A stretch of DNA of 64,000 bases from Tanypteryx hageni (taxonomy: Eukaryota > Arthropoda > Insecta > Odonata > Petaluridae), in assembly GCA_028673005.1 (NCBI GenBank), contig CM054117.1, forward strand, positions 30,414,561 to 30,478,560. Reading direction: 5' to 3'. The notes beneath the pieces are model-generated. The model did no database searches. It was not told where the DNA came from and worked only from the letters and a program-made list of their open reading frames with translations. A program made the translations under genes and the position numbers. Below are positions 62,779 through 64,000 of the stretch, in pieces; position 1 is the stretch's first letter, and each line of letters starts with the position of its first letter.

Positions 62779-64000
62779 CAAGGTGCAATCAAAAAGTTCC
62801 TGGACTGGCCAAATGGCGCACCACTCGTTTGTACCACGTAGCTGTGCAACTTAGGATACGTAGTATACTTCATTGTGAAGTTGTCCCAAGTTTGAAGGTG
62901 TTAATAAGCTGCATTTTATTTTTAAGTGTTTTTATTTGTGTTAGTGTCATAGTGCTTCAGTGTTTTTCTCAGCACATAAAAATGACTTTGAAAGAACGTG
63001 TTTGTGTGAAATTTTGTTATAAATTTGGGAAATCAGCATATGAGACCCTTGCAATGCTTAATCAAGCATTTGGTAAGGAAGCCATGAGTAGAACCCAAAC
63101 ATACGAGTGGTATTCAAGTTTAAAAAATGAACAAACATCAGTTGAGGACTCTGAGCGTTCTGGTCGTCCTTCAACAAGCAAAAATGATGAAAACATCGAA
63201 AAAGTGTGTGAAGCCAACCACGAGGATCGCCGGCAAAGCATTCTCGACATTTCTAATAGTCTTGGTATCTCTTACAGGTCTGATCAAAGCATTCTCACTG
63301 ACGTTTTGCACGAGGCACATTGCGGCAAAATTCGTCTCTTGGCTGTTGACAAAAGGCCAAAAAAACCATCACGTGAATGTTTGTCGGGACATTCAAGAAA
63401 GCCTTGAAAATGACCCAAACTTTCTTTCTAAGATCATTTCAGGTGACAAAAGTTGGGTTTATGGCTATGATCCCGAAACGAAACAACAATCATCACAGTG
63501 GAAAAGTGCAAACTCCAAACGACCCAAGAAAGCACGACAGGTCAAGAGCAATGTGAAGAGCATGCTCATTGTGTTATTTGACATGGAAGGGATTGTGCAA
63601 AGGGAATTCATTCCAAAAGGCCAGACAGTCAACCAACATTATTACACTGAAGTTCTGAGATGACTGAGGGAGAGCATCAGGTGGAAACGTCCAGACAAGT
63701 GGGAAACGCAGGACTGGCTGCTCCACCACGACAACGCACCAGCACACACCGCACTGTCTGTTCAACAGTTCCTGGCTAAAAACAACATGACAGCTGTTCC
63801 CCATCCTCCGTACTCTCCTGACCTTGCTCCATGCGATGTTTTTCTCTTCCCAAAGTTGAAAAAAGTTCTCAAAGGATGCTGATTTGATGATATGGAGGAG
63901 ATTCAGCCCGAGTCGCAGGACATGCTCGAAAACATCCCCAAGAAGGAGTTCCAGGAGTGCTTCGTGAAGTTGAAAAGGCGCTGGAATCGCTGTATTGTTG
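62779..64000 (+). mobile_element. mariner element (DD34D), 5' end to the window edge
   Basis: Begins CAAGGTGCAATCAAAAAGTT after a TA target at 62777-62778 within copy D of the 1.1-kb repeat. The transposase starts at ATG 62982: MTLKERVCVKFCYKFGKSAY, then TQTYEWYSSLKN (HTH 1), SGRPSTSKNDENI (linker), a second HTH. A frameshift near 63310 moves it to the frame AAKFVSWLLTKGQK; then ISGDKSWVYGYDPETKQQ (first Asp), a TGA at 63661-63663, LLHHDNAPAHTA (second Asp), PPYSPDLAPCDVFLFPKLKK (third Asp, 34 residues on), and another TGA at 63880-63882. The Asp triad is therefore kept though the gene is broken. The 3' end lies outside the window. Confidence 0.9.

Overview
The window is a piece of an animal nuclear genome: AT-rich, with spliced genes, GT-AG introns and a dense mixture of decayed transposons. 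Gene content (a TBP-related factor 2 gene, NEDD8, Rab3GAP1) and the transposon types (mariner, Tigger/pogo, Jockey-like and RTE-like LINEs, a Penelope-like fragment, hAT and Helitron-like elements) fit an insect. Some repeats feel hemipteran, but the species cannot be fixed from the sequence alone. All four host genes lie on the minus strand; the transposon ORFs lie on both strands.

Layout: 1-4.9 kb is transposon debris (hAT MITE, a GIY-YIG fragment of a Penelope-like element, a broken LINE). At 4997-5454 are the first two coding exons of Rab3GAP1; the rest lies beyond position 1. The TRF2/TBPL1-like gene follows upstream: its four coding exons span 37828 to 7974 and the joins are phase-consistent (324 aa). 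Its introns are about 20, 1.1 and 7.8 kb. The 20-kb intron is filled with a Tigger element carrying nested insertions, a piggyBac 3' half, LINE remains, a mariner-like fragment and Helitron-like ends.

From about 41 to 47 kb there is a stack of repeats: a 1.1-kb non-coding repeat family member, half a mariner, a LINE with a 732-codon open frame, the N-terminal half of a Tigger, and a hAT MITE with perfect 8-bp target duplications. From 48370 to 57471 (minus strand) I reconstruct a four-exon, 708-residue gene for an unrecognised membrane protein. All its exon phases agree; one intron carries a deleted Tigger. Immediately upstream is a complete four-exon NEDD8 gene (57693-58209), including an 18-nt exon and a precursor with only one residue after the GG. 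The rest holds another mariner-like relic, a hAT MITE, a fourth copy of the 1.1-kb family and, within that copy, a DD34D mariner running off the right edge.

The most unusual item is a pair of tRNA-bearing palindromes (26562-26858 and about 52459-52646). Each sits inside a separate decayed Tigger and is flanked by 11-14 bp direct repeats. They look like inverted (head-to-head) dimers of two related tRNA-derived SINE-like units. Other items worth checking are the 1.1-kb repeat family with a shared internal doublet, the chimeric mariner-LINE ORF, and the unrecognised membrane protein gene packed against NEDD8.
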